64,000 bases of DNA from positions 1,984,001-2,048,000 of the forward strand of contig NC_133293.1 in assembly GCF_005239225.2 (NCBI RefSeq). The letters are read 5' to 3'. Under the pieces are notes generated by a model. That model was not told the DNA's origin. It saw only the letters and a program-made list of their open reading frames with translations, and did no database searches. Origin of the DNA: Populus alba. Taxonomy: Eukaryota; Streptophyta; Magnoliopsida; Malpighiales; Salicaceae. How positions within the stretch are numbered: the first letter of the stretch is position 1; each line of letters begins with the position of its first letter. This document shows, piece after piece, positions 28,921-41,565 of this stretch. The position numbers were made by a program, and so were the translations under genes.

Positions 28921-30340
28921 TTTTCTTATTGGTTTGTTTTTTAGATTTTGATTAAAATTCACTTTAATTGAAATAATTAAAATCATATTAAAATTATTTT
29001 TTGGATTTTCCATGGTTTTTATAGTTGTATTGTTAATTATTATATGCCAAATATGCAAAACAAATTTAATAATGCACTCATAAAATGATTTTTTTTTATT
29101 ATTGCTAATTTTTTGAAATTTTCTCGGGCATTATTTTGATATTTTTTTTAACTTAAAACTTCATTATAATTTTTTATTTAAAAAACCGGTGCTTATAATT
29201 ACAAAACATGTTTTCATCAAAAACATATATTAAAAAAAAATATAATACTAATGAAAAAATATATGCAAACCAAAATAAATACATGAACAATTCCTCACAA
29301 AATGTATTTTTTTAGGGATTTAAATCAATTGTTTTTTTCTCTTACAAATATCTACCTTAATTATAAAAACAATAATAATAATAAAAAAAAACTTGCGGCA
29401 TCGCCAAGGTAAATAACTAGTTATTTTGTATAAGAAAATATATCAAGAAAAGAAACTGTGTGCCATGTGATAGCTGTCCAAATCAAACAAAGGGTCTTGT
29501 AGAAATGCAAACCCCTTTTAGTTTGGTACCAAAGCCACCTAATTTATTCTTTTTTCACACCTTTGTCGATTATGATCCAACGGTTTCCCCTAGCGAGTAG
29601 ATTCCCTGTCTTACTCGATGGATTGGAGCAAGAAACGAGCACAGGCCTCGGGAAGGTCCGAGCCATCACAAGTAGCCGAAACGAGTGGTGGAGCTTGAAT
29701 GGGAAGGGTAAACCCCAAAACATCGAACATGGTTCAAATACATATGCACCTGCCATGAATGCAACCTGCACCTTCCAGGACATGGTCCGTGACGTCTTAG
29801 TTAAGCTTGGTCTGTTTATAACTTTATATACAACAAGCCAAAGCCTCAGTATAGTCTCAATTCGCATGCAGCTACTAAAATCATCACTTGTTGGACCCAA
29901 AAACATATTTCAGAGATAGACCGAATCATCTTCTTTGAAATATATATATATATATATATTGTTTTTTCCCTTCATGTTTGAGAATTTGTGTACTAAATTT
30001 ATCCTTCTATGTAAAAAAAATTTTTCATGTTATTAAAAGCGATATATTTTTATATTTTAAAAATTATTTTTAAGATTAGCGTATCGAAACGATGTAAAAT
30101 ATATAAAAAAATTATCATTTATTTAAAATTATAAAATTTTTAAAAACACGAGTATAATTACATTTTCAAACACTCTTTAATATGATGTTGTTGCACATGA
30201 GGTGAGCTAAGCTCTCCAACCGTATTGAAAAAAAAAAAAAGAATTATCTAATTTTTTAAAAATGTTAAAAATCCTCATTTATAAATTGATTTCAAAGATT
30301 CAAATAAAGAAATGGTTATGAAAATTCCCTTACTATATTA
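28921..30340. other. AT-rich spacer with a GC-richer island and a MITE-like copy
   Basis: The stretch 29560-29920 is clearly richer in G and C than its surroundings and is open in overlapping frames on both strands (about 118-120 codons each). Neither translation resembles a family I know. A (TA)n run is at 29940-29960, and a MITE-like AT-rich copy lies at about 30015-30175. No gene is supported. Confidence 0.4.
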
Positions 30341-30344
30341 ATCA

Positions 30345-30720
30345 ACTCTATCTTTTCCTTTCCCGCCTCCACCACAAATTTTGTGCTAGATAAGCCATGC
30401 TTATCTTTTTTAACAGTTTCTTGACAATTATGACCCAAATTATATAATTTGGTATGGGATTTTTTTCTTTCCTGAACACTACAACCCTTCTACCATCTAA
30501 ACCTTGAAGAGTAATTGTCTTGGCAAAATACTCAATTTGAGCCCAATACACACCTAATCACTCCATTCCTATATTATGTCAAAGCCATGCAATTCCAAAG
30601 GTAATAAATCTACTTTGGAGCACCAAGATCAACCAAAATATACACTTGCTGGGTATTTATTGCAGCATACCTGGCACTATATTTGAAGCAACTCTAGCAT
30701 CTTCTTGTTCTTGTGTTATG
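30345..30720 (-). mobile_element. Ty3/gypsy protease to RT linker fragment
   Basis: On the minus strand the frame at 30551-30348 contains IEYFAKTITLQGLDGRRVV, then a PNYIIWVIIVKKLLKK and AYLAQ block. This resembles the segment between protease and reverse transcriptase in plant gypsy elements. Upstream (to about 30720) broken frames still show QEDARVASN- and YILVDLGAP-like pieces, the latter matching the protease active-site region. It is frameshifted and non-functional. Confidence 0.65.
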
Positions 30721-33660
30721 TGGAATACTTTTATAACCACCCTAACTTTTATCAACACAGTTTAATTTATACAATGATAGATGAACAGAAAACCTGTAGT
30801 TTACATATATACATATATATAAAAGCTCCATATAATCTAAATTTCTATCAAAATTTTGACAACTTCTCCTATATAACTTGGATCAATTCTATTCTACAAC
30901 TTAACACCATCGAGAATAGACCATATATACTCTCTCGATCCATCATTTCACACTTCAATCAATAATCACAACATATTTATCGCACAATAACTAAGCAATA
31001 ATTATAAGGTGAAAGAATCATAATTTAAATGTCATACATTCGTAATTGTAAGGAAAAAGAAGAAATGATTTAAAAATCTCTAAAGTCATAGTTTAATAAA
31101 TTTAGTTGATACATGCATCCTAATATTAAAATTCACTAACATACCAATAAAAAAAAACTCAAAATCACAAAACGAGTTTATGTTTTCCTTAACTACAACT
31201 TTAATAACTATTTAACAAAACTACAAAAGTGATCTAGTGCACATCACAAGCTCATGAAGATCCTGTAAACAATTTAGTTTATAACAATTAACAATAACTA
31301 AAATATGTTATAGCAATATAAAGAAATCTTTTACTTAATTAACCCATATAAAATCATTATTAAACCACTTTTTTTTTTTTAATCTAGAAATCAATTTGTA
31401 TCTTGGTCGTCAATTAAATTAGTACTACAATGAGTATTGATCAATTTCAAATTCCTGGTCATTAAATCAAATTGAAGCCTCTAGTACTACAACAAGTACT
31501 AGTCAATTTTATATTCCTGATCATCAATTCGAATTGATGTCTCTAGTACTACACTGCGTACTAGTCAATGCCATATTCTGGTCATCAAATCAAATTGATG
31601 TCTTTAGTACTACACCAAGTACTAGTCAGATTCATATTCCCTTCTAATATTTATCTCACATCTGATACAGTTAAATACATCTAATTTTATGAAAACTAAA
31701 TAGAATTATCATTAATAGCTCTAACATGTTTATAATAGAGGACTTAGTCTCCTACTTGCTGCTTGCGATGGTCTTGCCTCTTCGATATGAAATTATGCTC
31801 CAACAACCTCTCCTGTACCAACAAGTATACATATCATTTCCTATTTAGTAATTCAATGTAAGTTCTCTTGCAACTTAATCGTCAATAATAATTTATCTCA
31901 TAATAAAAATTCCACCCTCAAAACCTTTATCGTTTAAGTCTTATCAAAGACAAGATTTTTAAAGTTGACTACTCCAGTCGTTTTTACTTAATCCTCTAGA
32001 ACACTGGTTCCCGCCCAACCTCCCCTTAGATTGTAGCCCATATCTGGAGTTTTATAACTTCAAATTAATCAAGGTCAGTTTAATTTGAAAGATAACATCC
32101 CTAATTACAATGTTTGTGAAGAAATGTATTCCAAATTATATCATTTTCAATTCTTGAACTCATCTATAACTTGAGTGATGAATCTATCTAGTTTTTAATC
32201 TAAGGTTTCTAATATGCAACCAAGTATTTTCATTCATTTTCCTTACCATTCAAAAGAAGTATCTCTCTTTCACATGTCTTATAACTTCATTAAACATAAC
32301 ACCCTAATCAATCAATTAGTCCATTTCACATCCTACTTGAAATAATTAAAACTCTCTCAAAGAAACATATTTATTTTTTGTAACATTTCTTCATCAAACC
32401 ATTATTCAACATAACACATAAATTCTATAATTCTTACAAAGTTCCAATGTTCATAATTTAATGCATGAACAACCTTTTCATTACAATTTAAACACAAGAT
32501 TTTCATTTCTTTTCAATTCATTCTCCACATCTTAGTACATGCTATAATAAGTATAAACAAATAACATTTATGCACTATTCTAATTTTCCCAACTCTTCCC
32601 CTTTATAGCCGGCACTACCCCCTTCAATAACACTAGGATTTTTCTCTTTATTTATGTATATTCTAAGTTATTTTCATTCATTTCTATCCCAATTATATCA
32701 AATAAAAATAAATTTCTCATTCCCCTTACATTTCGTTATAAACCCTAACTTACAACTTACAAATTAGGCATAAATTCCTACTCAAATTTATTTAGGCTTG
32801 CATATTTAAGTCTAATGCCCTTAACCTGGTGATAAAATGGTTTTTGAATTGTAACCAATTGAATTTTTCCAACACTTCTTTCTTTTTCCTATCCTAGACC
32901 GAAATTGATTTTACATGGAGGATGAAATTTTTCCTCTCAATTCTTTCAATTGAATTGATACCCAACCAATATCATTAAACATTATTCCATCACCAATTGA
33001 ACATTTTAACTAACAAAATTTTAAAATTCAACATCTACACACCAACACATTCATCCATTCACATATTACATAATCATTCAAAACCAAGCATTTTAAATGA
33101 GTTTCTCACTAATCTTAATTGAAAAGATTAATTTTAAATGAATGCTAACCCAAGTGGGAAATTGCAAGAATAAGCCAAGTTCTTTTCCCTCCTCCTTGTT
33201 TTCTCCTAAGCTCCCTAACACTAATCTTTTAACTCTGTAAAAACCCTATAGACCACCTAACTTATTTTTTTTTATCACTCTTTACTAACCTTTCCAATTG
33301 ATTTCATCAAGAAACGAAGAAAAAAAAAATGAAAATCTAGCCTCTTTTCTTTTAGGTGAGCTACTAGATTTGGGAAAAAGAGAGAGATCTATTTATAGGT
33401 TGATTTTTTGGAATTTACACCTTGACCCATTTTATTTCATATTTTGGTTTTGAACCCTATCAATTTCTAACTAGTCTTTATCTTAAAATTTAATGCTATT
33501 ACATCTTCTTATTTCATTCAATTTCATCCTTTTTCTTTAAATTAATCTTCTTTGATTTTTTATTTAACCCATTTCATTATAGGGTCAAGATTCTTGATGT
33601 TTTAATTATTTTAACCGGGAGTTTACAACTCTTCATTAGTTCTCTCCCCTTTTGCTCGGG
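30721..33660 (-). mobile_element. LTR-like insertion separating gypsy gag from protease
   Basis: This non-coding stretch lies between gag (33780-34560) and protease (30345-30720) of what looks like one minus-strand gypsy element, where normally only a few hundred bases are expected. It contains a minus-strand TATA-like CCTATAAATAG (33390-33400) followed by a CT-rich leader, as in LTR promoters. A stretch around 32040 ('tatctggagttttataacttc') recurs at about 41927. Probably a nested LTR or solo LTR. Edges are not resolved. Confidence 0.45.
31382..31650. repeat. Tandem repeat, about 62-bp unit, four copies
   Basis: The tagtactaca motif starts at 31420, 31482, 31544 and 31605. Each copy also holds a caagtactagtca-like second block and 'attcctggtcatcaaatcaaatt'. 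Units differ by several substitutions. Each carries two AGTACT palindromes that could pair with each other. Confidence 0.85.
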
Positions 33661-33779
33661 GTAGACCTCTGTTAACATTTGCTCTTGACTAAATAGGTTT
33701 ACCTAGTTTCTCCAATGTCATAAAATGTTGCTGACTTTATGTTGGAAACCTCTGACCTTGATTCTGCTCCGTAATCTTA

Positions 33780-34560
33780 TAGGGAGATTCCCTTCTACGA
33801 TGTTTTGTCCCTCCACAACGATAGCATGCAACATTTAAATATGAATAATCCCTTCATCTATACCTTTCTTGCTTGCAGATATAACATCTGCCTGGGCTAG
33901 CTGAATAATCCATTAGGTGTCTCTACTCACATTGCACATATAGTGGATAGGTGACAATCCTCTGTTCATATTATGTAGATCTAGTTGTCGAATCTACTTT
34001 CAAGCGACTGCCATTTTGTAAATTCTCCCTGGGTATCCTATAAGGATCCATCAAATGTTTCTTATGGCCCCAAACTTCCTCTATTTTTCTTTAACTGACT
34101 AAACTACCCCTCTTCTTTTCTTTAAAAAGGGAGGTTTACTTAAGGAAAATATAGTTACTTTTCTTTTTTCGAACCCCACTAGTCTCTATTTAGGAGTCTC
34201 CCCTACAAGTTCGTTTACATTCCAAAACTTTAAACTAATCCTATCTTTAGGTCTTGTCTAAGACCATCTTGTAATCTCTTTATTATGTGTTGTTTCGTGG
34301 GCATGTAAACAAAAGAAAACATGACGAGGTCCTGAAACCACCCCTCATGCTCTAACATTGTCATATCACCCTGCCAATGATATAAATTCTTATTCCTTAT
34401 TCTTACGGTGTTTTCAGGAGTAATATCTGTTTTCAAACTCTATTATGAAATCTCTCTATTTTAGTACTTCAGTAGCTCTCATCTCTTTCACTGTATCCCA
34501 ACACGTTCGAGCACTATCATAGAGCAATTAGGTAGCATAATCCACCCTAAGATCCTCCAA
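33780..34560 (-). mobile_element. Ty3/gypsy gag remnant with zinc-knuckle region
   Basis: Minus-strand reading with frame changes shows a gag capsid-like part: DSARTCWDTVKEMRATEVL (about 34524-34468), FIIEFENRYYS, GDMTMLEHEGWFQDLVMF and PTKQHIIKRLQDGLRQDLK (to about 34240). Further on come cysteine pairs of two degenerate CCHC knuckles (CYICKQ and CYRCGG, about 33900-33800). Several stops and frameshifts interrupt it. Confidence 0.75.
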
Positions 34561-34615
34561 CACAAAGATCTAATTTAGAGATTTCTCTACCTTTCTTAGC
34601 TAATGTCCACCTATC

Positions 34616-34923
34616 TTTGCATCCTCCTCTCTAAAAAATAGATCACACCCCATCTCTCTCATGTTCTTTACCTAACATACTAAGGTACCAACACTCTTCC
34701 TGGGAGCAATACTTGTTATCCCTTCTATCCTTGCAACAACTGTGTAAACCCCCGCATAAATATAAGACCTTTGCATCCTCCTCTCTAAAAAATAGCTCAC
34801 ACCCCATCTCTCTCATGTTCTTTACCCAACATACTAAGGTACCAACACTCTTCCTAGGAAAAATACTTGTTATCCCTCCTATCCTTGCAACAACTGTGTA
34901 AACCCCCGCATAAATATAAGACT
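34616..34923. repeat. 154-bp tandem duplication
   Basis: The segment 34616-34769 is repeated at 34770-34923 with very few differences (e.g. tagatcacacc / tagctcacacc, tcctgggagc / tcctaggaaa). It lies next to the gypsy gag remnant. The high identity points to a recent event. Confidence 0.93.
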
Positions 34924-36996
34924 TAAAGTAGTAAAATCTCAATGAGTAAAGGAAACTCTAGATGAAAAGGAATAGATAGATGGTGATAATAATAGTAAAT
35001 ATGATGCGTAATGGAGGGGATGACCTCTATAAATAAATATAAAAGCACTGTTAAGGTTAAAAATAGAGGTTTTGGATTTTTGCTTAAAATTCATAATGTT
35101 GATGAAACCGGTAACGAGTTTCGACGAATAGAAGAATTCAAAGAATTTAAAATAAATGTGTTATAAGAATGATAAACAATTACAAGGAATTATAATGGAC
35201 AAAACAAATGAAATTTAAGAAATAATTGCACATAAAAGTGTTGATGTAAACCTAAATAAAAATTAGTAATGTTACCGCAAACCAGTAACAAGTCTGTAAA
35301 TGAAATAATTATTAAAAAGGAAAAATATATATACTTAGGATAAAAAATGGTATTGATGATTTAGTAAAAGAATTGGTACAATTTATACAAGGATTTAATA
35401 AGAAAATTTGAATTTTTGATGAAATATTACAAATTTTCCAGTTTCATTATCTCGAGAATAACTCTCAATCCAATCATCGTATTGAGCAGATACTTTACAA
35501 GTAGCCTTCTAACACATTTCTATATGTTGAGTTAAAATTTCAAGTAAATCGGGGCTTAGGAATGACTCATAATTGAGGGTAGAAAGCCTGTATTTTATGC
35601 AAAAAATAATAAAATAATACAAGGAACATCAAATGAAGGGCAAAACTGTAAATGACCATAAAAATCAGCATACACAAGGCTGTTTCCAGTAACCATGGTT
35701 GATCAAAAGAGAAATTAAGGGAAGGTGAGAGTTTCTTATATTTCTTTTAAAATCATTGCAAAAATCTCATTTAAACACATAAATTGAAGGATTAAAAAGG
35801 GTTGGAAGAAGATCTAAGCTAAGAAAATTAAGAAATTCCAAGGGCTTTGCTAAGGAGAGATGGCATATTGGAAGGAAAACTAAGAGGGAAGGAGAAAACT
35901 TGTATTTCTTTCTTTTTTCTTTCAAATTTCTTGTGTTTAAAAGGTGGGAAGCTTTGATTCAAGCTTGGTTTAAGTTTATTTTGTGTATTGATGCATTTTG
36001 ATTAAAGTATGTATTATGAAAAATTGAGTTTGAATGATTGGTTGTTAGAATATATGATGTTGTGTTTGAATGATGCTTATGATCATAAATTATGAATGAG
36101 TATTGTTTCAATTTGGAAAATAAATTAAAAAGAGAACTCACCCTACCAATGCTAAAGTTCCGACCAAAGAATGAAAATGGACAATGAGATTAATTGATGA
36201 AATTTATTGTATGAGTTGTGTTGAATATAGTGCATAGTAAGATTTGATAATGTAAATTCATAAAAACAAAAAACAAAATGTTAACTTCCATGGATATAGG
36301 GTTCAAGCAATAAAAGGATTTTAGGTGGAAGTTTTAAATTCATCAAATTCTTATTTGTACTAGGTTAGCAAGGATGAAATGTATAAAGGATGTGAGGAGA
36401 TTTTTTTTTTAAAAAAACAAAATTATATCTTTATATTGGGTCGTTTTATGTAGAGAATATTTGTGATCAAGTTGTTTGAGATTGGTATTATATGAGATGA
36501 TGTTAGAAGATGTGTTAAATAAGGATGATTATTTGAAATGCTCCCTAAATGTTGAAAAAAGATGTTTTAAAGTTTGAGAAAAGCAGAAGAAAAAAGATGT
36601 TTTAATGTTGCTTGTGTGTGTAAGATGATTTCAAATGGATTAAGTGAATTTATCAAAATAATAATGGGAGTTTTTTAGGTTGATGAGAATACAAATTTTT
36701 GAAAAAATATTTATGGTGAGTTAGGGAATTAGATTTGAGTTATATGGAATGTGAACTTATTTTGAGGATAAAAAGGTTGATTTGTGGTGTCGAATGGAGA
36801 ATGTATGTGAAAATTTACAAGGAAAATTATTTGAATATTGAGATGTTTTGTATGGAAATTTGTATACATGAATTTCTAAATTATGGTATGAGTAATAATA
36901 GTTATTGACAAGGAGTTTATAGAAGAAGCATCTGGAGCGAGGCTCGACTTCCTGGGAGCTTGGATAGTAGGAGTAAAGGTAAGGGATTGACCCTCC
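34924..36996 (+). other. LTR-like non-coding repeat DNA
   Basis: No coding domain is visible. Phrases such as 'ctcgagaataactctcaatccaatcatcg' (near 35451) and a purine-rich leader-like part near 35700-35900 followed by T-rich DNA look like LTR and untranslated leader sequence of gypsy elements in plus orientation. Boundaries and family are unresolved. Confidence 0.35.
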
Positions 36997-38513
36997 CATG
37001 TCTTATCTTTTTATCTTAGTAATTTTTAATATCTTGCTTGTTAAATGGTTAATCTAGATTTGTGTTGTATAACACTTGGTACAACAAATGCTTGACACTT
37101 TCATAGCCAACCGTATGGTATAACCTACACCTATGCTATGAAAGGAACTTGATTTGTTGTTAACATAAGTTAGCGTCATGAATTCCTAACAATATTTAAA
37201 AGTATGATGTTACAAAAATAAGATAATTAATATGATCATGTTAAAAATTTATAATGAACTATTAAGGATAAATCATTTAATTGGAACCTCCTTTGTGTGT
37301 GGTTTCCAGTTGATTAATAAAAAGAGTTTATACTATACTTATTTCTAATATTATTAGTGGATCTTTTAACCTGACAATTGCTTTTATCTTTGATTAATAC
37401 TCACATCATTATCACATTTAAAAAGTTCTCTTCAACTTTTCTCCATTTATTATTTATAATTTATATAATTCATCTCCTTATGGTTCAACCCTGGTCTTGC
37501 CGTGTTATTTATTAATTTGACACTCCTGCACTTGGGATAAAACATTAATATTTTGATCATTTCACCCAGTTACCAGAGCGCCTCCATTCCAGGTAATTCT
37601 CTCCCCTTCGTCTCTATTTCCCATCTTTTTGCATGCAGAATGTACACTATGCACGTTCTGCATGCAAGGAAAAATAATTACCCGATTACTGTGTATAGGC
37701 ACAATAACCAGTTCGGGTTAGATCATCAGTCCAGTCCATGCAGCTGGGCCGAGCCCAACCTAATATAAGAAAGTTTGTATTTTATCCGGGTTGGTTCCAG
37801 CCCAATTTTGTTTTAGGTCTGTCCCATTCCAAAAAAAATTAAAAATATTTAAAAAAACATTTATGATTTTCTCGCTTATTTTCTATCCATTTTGGTTAAT
37901 GATTAGGGAAGGGTCTGCTGACACGATCAAAAGATTGATGTCTTTTTCCAAGTGTAAGAGTGTCGAAGTAATAAATAACTCGACAAGACTGGGGTCAAAC
38001 CACATGGAGGTTAATTGTATAAATTATAGATAACAATAGTACAACAATAACAATAACAATAATAAAGAAGAAGAAGTTGATGATAACTTTGAGATGGAAG
38101 ATTAATATAAGGATTAAATAATTATAAAAACAAATGTCAATGTTAGAGGATCCACTAATGGTATTTCAAACAAGTATAGTATAAACTCTTATTATTCAAC
38201 TGGAAACCACACACAAAGGAGGTTCCAATCGAATGATTTGTCATTAATAGCTCATTATAAATTGTTAACATAATCATATTAATTATCTTATTTAAGTAAC
38301 ACCAAACTCTTAAATATTGTCAGGAATTCATGTTGCTAACTTATGTTAACAACTAATTAAGTTCCTTTCATAGCACAGGTGTAGGTAATACCATACGGTT
38401 GGGCTATGAGAGTGCTAAACATTTGTTGTACCATGTGTTATATAACACAAATCTAGATTAACCATTTAACAAGAAAGGTATTAAGAATTAGTAAGATAAA
38501 AAGATAAGTCATG
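36997..38513. repeat. Large inverted repeat, arms ~580-600 bp, loop ~340 bp
   Basis: The left arm (about 36997-37575) and the right arm (about 37915-38513) are inverted copies at roughly 80-88% identity by eye. Matching landmarks are catg(t/a)cttatctttttatctta at the outer ends, 'ggttaatctagatttgtgtt' (37048 and inverse near 38457), 'ggaacctcctttgtgtgtgg' (37283 and inverse near 38226), and the inner 'ttgacactcctgcacttgg' (37518 and inverse near 37955). A transcript across it would fold into a long hairpin. The arms resemble non-coding parts of LTR elements, so two opposite insertions of one family is the simplest origin. Confidence 0.88.
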
Positions 38514-40636
38514 TTAATATTAAACATTAAGGTCCATGTTGAGTTTACACTAAACTTATTCTTACACCATTAGTGTAACCTTTTCACATTGATACAATAA
38601 ACTTAACTAAACATAATAAAAAAGAGAAATATAAATAAGATACAAGTTAATTAAGTAAAGGAAAGGAAATGAAAAGCATAAACAATAAATTAATGAAAGC
38701 AAAACTTAAGAATTACAAAAAATATAAAGAGAGAGAGCAAGAGTAAGTTTTTGATCCGAACAACCAAGCCCCTAAATGTATGGCAAATGCCTCCTTTTAT
38801 AGGCCAAAATTTAGAACTATTGATTTGATGACTAATTGTTGAGTGTGTGACCAACTCTTGACTTGGTGAAAATCCTTATCTTTTTATCTGAATAAAACGT
38901 CATGCTAGCATCAGAATTGGAACCATCTGTACTCATGAAAGTTATAGGAAATTGTCCTATCTTTCCAGGAAAAAAAATTAAGGTCATTTGGACTCCTAGA
39001 ACTCGAGATATGGGCTGAACACTAAATAGTGTCTGGGCTGCAGGATAGATTCAGACTTCTCCTTTGTTGTTATAGTTTGGACTTGAAAATGACATTTTAA
39101 AATCTTGGACTCCACATGAAAGTTGTAGGCCTATGTCTTACCGAATCTATCCAAACAATTGAGGTCATTTGGACATCTAGAACTCGAGATATAACCCAAT
39201 TATCAAACAGTGTTTCAGTTTGGACTGCACCAACATCTGTTTTCTAAGTTTGGCCCTCTCTTTGTCCTTTCAATTTCAATACTTAAACTCATCAATCAAT
39301 ACTTTCATTTATGTGATAGGTCTGTATTTAAGAAGAACATTTACCATAAATTAAATGTATCTTATATTATTAGGTATGTTATTATAAAACATGCTTTAGT
39401 TAAGGAGTTATTGATACTTCAAGTGCAAAATGATGATATAAAACATTGATAAAAATACATTTTTAAGTACTAATCATCTGCTCCATGGATGCTTCCCATT
39501 CCAGCTCACCTGTGCCACCAAGGAAAAATCATAGCTAGTTCATTGCTTCAAGGCATGATCCTCTAGATGGAATAATCATAGTTAGATGTGAAGAATTGCA
39601 AGAACTTTGAAGATTAAGCCTAAAAGTTGGTGAGCAAGAGACGAGTAGATTTTGTGAAGAATGATATCAACGATCATATCGTCAAAAGCCATCACCAATG
39701 AATGACAACAAGACATGGATGACTGATGAATAAGCTATTTAGAAGTGTCATGTTGTCAATTTTATTGTCCATCATTTTGTTTTGGGATTACATCTCCCCT
39801 TTTAATGGATTATGCTTTATTCTTAGTCTTATTATTGTATTGAAATAAAAAGATGCTTCTTTCAAAGTTTATTTTGGTGAAATATTTTGAATGAACTCTA
39901 ACTTGCAAAATTAAGGCCAATCAATTTTGAATGATTAAAATTGTTTTGATTCTAGAAAAGACATGATGTTTACTAAAATGGCAAGAGTTGACCGAACAAA
40001 TCTTGAGCTCACACCACAAAATTGAACCACACATCATATAGCCAAGTTTTAGCAATATATATAATGACACGCAGTGGATTCAATATTTATGGATTCATGA
40101 ATAAAGACTCTTACAATTCCATAGCATTACACTAGATGAGGTCAAAATTTATCAGTTTTAACGGACCTTGCTTGAAAGGAGAAAAGACCATCTTTGTTAT
40201 CCTTTCACATTTCTTGAAATATATCCTTTGCAATTGCATTTTGAGCTAAGTGGAATATTCCTTTCAAAAGAAACCCTGACTAGGATCATACCCCATATTG
40301 GGGGCAAATAAGAGATATTCTGAAGACATTAATAGAATCAATGGAAAAAGGAAGGTTAAGAACAAAAGTCCAACGATTGAGAAAAGGCTAAAAGAAAAAA
40401 GAGATATAGACTAGGGGCCAAAAAATACTGATGCGGGTCTTTCCTTACCATCCAGACAAAGCAGTGAAGATGGGTGCTAGAATTAATCATGTCATAATTA
40501 TTAGACACAACAAACGCCAAAAGGCAAACACCAGAAAAATACTAAGCTGTAAGTATGACTTTTGGTATCCATGATAAAGCCTTTGATGTAATCAAATGAT
40601 CAAGATTGGTCATCCATAAAAGAAAAGTTGGATTTG
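38514..40636 (-). other. LTR-like DNA, no gene
   Basis: A minus-strand TATA-like TATAAAAGGAG (38791-38801) followed by a CT-rich leader suggests an LTR promoter read leftwards towards the inverted repeat. The part at 38900-39200 contains two related blocks around 'ggtcatttggactcctagaactcgagatat' and 'ggtcatttggacatctagaactcgagatat', which is LTR-style sequence. From 39470 to 40636 I see no recognisable coding domain. Confidence 0.35.
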
Positions 40637-40976
40637 CATTATAACCTATGTTAAGAGAATTCTGATGAGGTTAACATGGTTATATATCATTTCGAAAACA
40701 AATACCAATAATGGCTTTCGCTCATTACCAAAGCAATTTGAATTCTTCCTAGGCTCATATTACTTTCATGAAGTATCCATATTACTAACTTGTTCGTTAC
40801 TCTTAACATTATAACCTATGTTAAGAGAATTCTGATGAGGTTAACATGGTTATATATCATTTCAAAAACAAATACCAATAATGGCTTTCGCTCATTACCA
40901 AAGCAATTTGAATTCTTCTTAGGCTCATATTACTTTCATGAAGTATCCATATTACTAACTTGTTTGTTACTCATTC
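40637..40976. repeat. 170-bp tandem duplication, nearly identical
   Basis: 40637-40806 and 40807-40976 are direct adjacent copies beginning cattataacctatgttaaga. I see only a few differences, such as catttcgaaaac / catttcaaaaac and cttcctagg / cttcttagg. A very recent duplication in otherwise non-coding DNA. Confidence 0.95.
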
Positions 40977-41326
40977 ACAAATATTAAGGTTTCAAACTTG
41001 ACTCCATGATTTATAACCAATACAGATTTGCTAATTTCCGATGACTCAGGAGATGATTTTCTACACTGGTCTTTCGATCATTATGGAAACATTTCAATTG
41101 TATCAGTTTTACATTATATCCTAAAATTTTATCCCTAACCTTTCAAATCTTCAGTATTCATCAAGAATTCAAAATTTACAAACTTAACGAAGTTCATTAT
41201 AGGCAAGATTTTGCTTATCTGCTTCTTCGGTCACGTGAGCTCCTCCGATAGAAGACTCTATGCTCGGTGTTCCTTTTATACCACACAAAATTTTCCTTTC
41301 AGTAAATGCTTTAACGAGTTCACATA

Positions 41327-41362
<36 letters not shown>

Positions 41363-41565
41363 TTTAAGAATCACTTCTATAAAATTCCATCTTAAGCTCA
41401 TTATGTTCAAACAACATATGACAAGTGCACTAAAATACTGTTTAGTGCTTTTTCCTCTACTAGAGTTGTAGGACTTGATTCCCTTTGGGTATTATTTTCT
41501 TAGTAAGTTAAGACACAATAACACATATGGGATGAAGAGGGTCAACCCAGTTCTGCCATTTATAC
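40977..41565. other. Spacer with (TA)n microsatellite
   Basis: A (TA)n run lies at about 41331-41359. Nothing else is recognised. Confidence 0.5.

Noticed and set aside
30705..30965. 86-codon plus-strand frame rich in Tyr/Ile/Asn
   Set aside because: AT-rich composition effect opposite a gypsy remnant; no recognisable domain.
31382..31650. CRISPR-like regular array
   Set aside because: Repeat and spacer cannot be separated: the whole 62-bp unit repeats with diffuse changes, in a plant retroelement.
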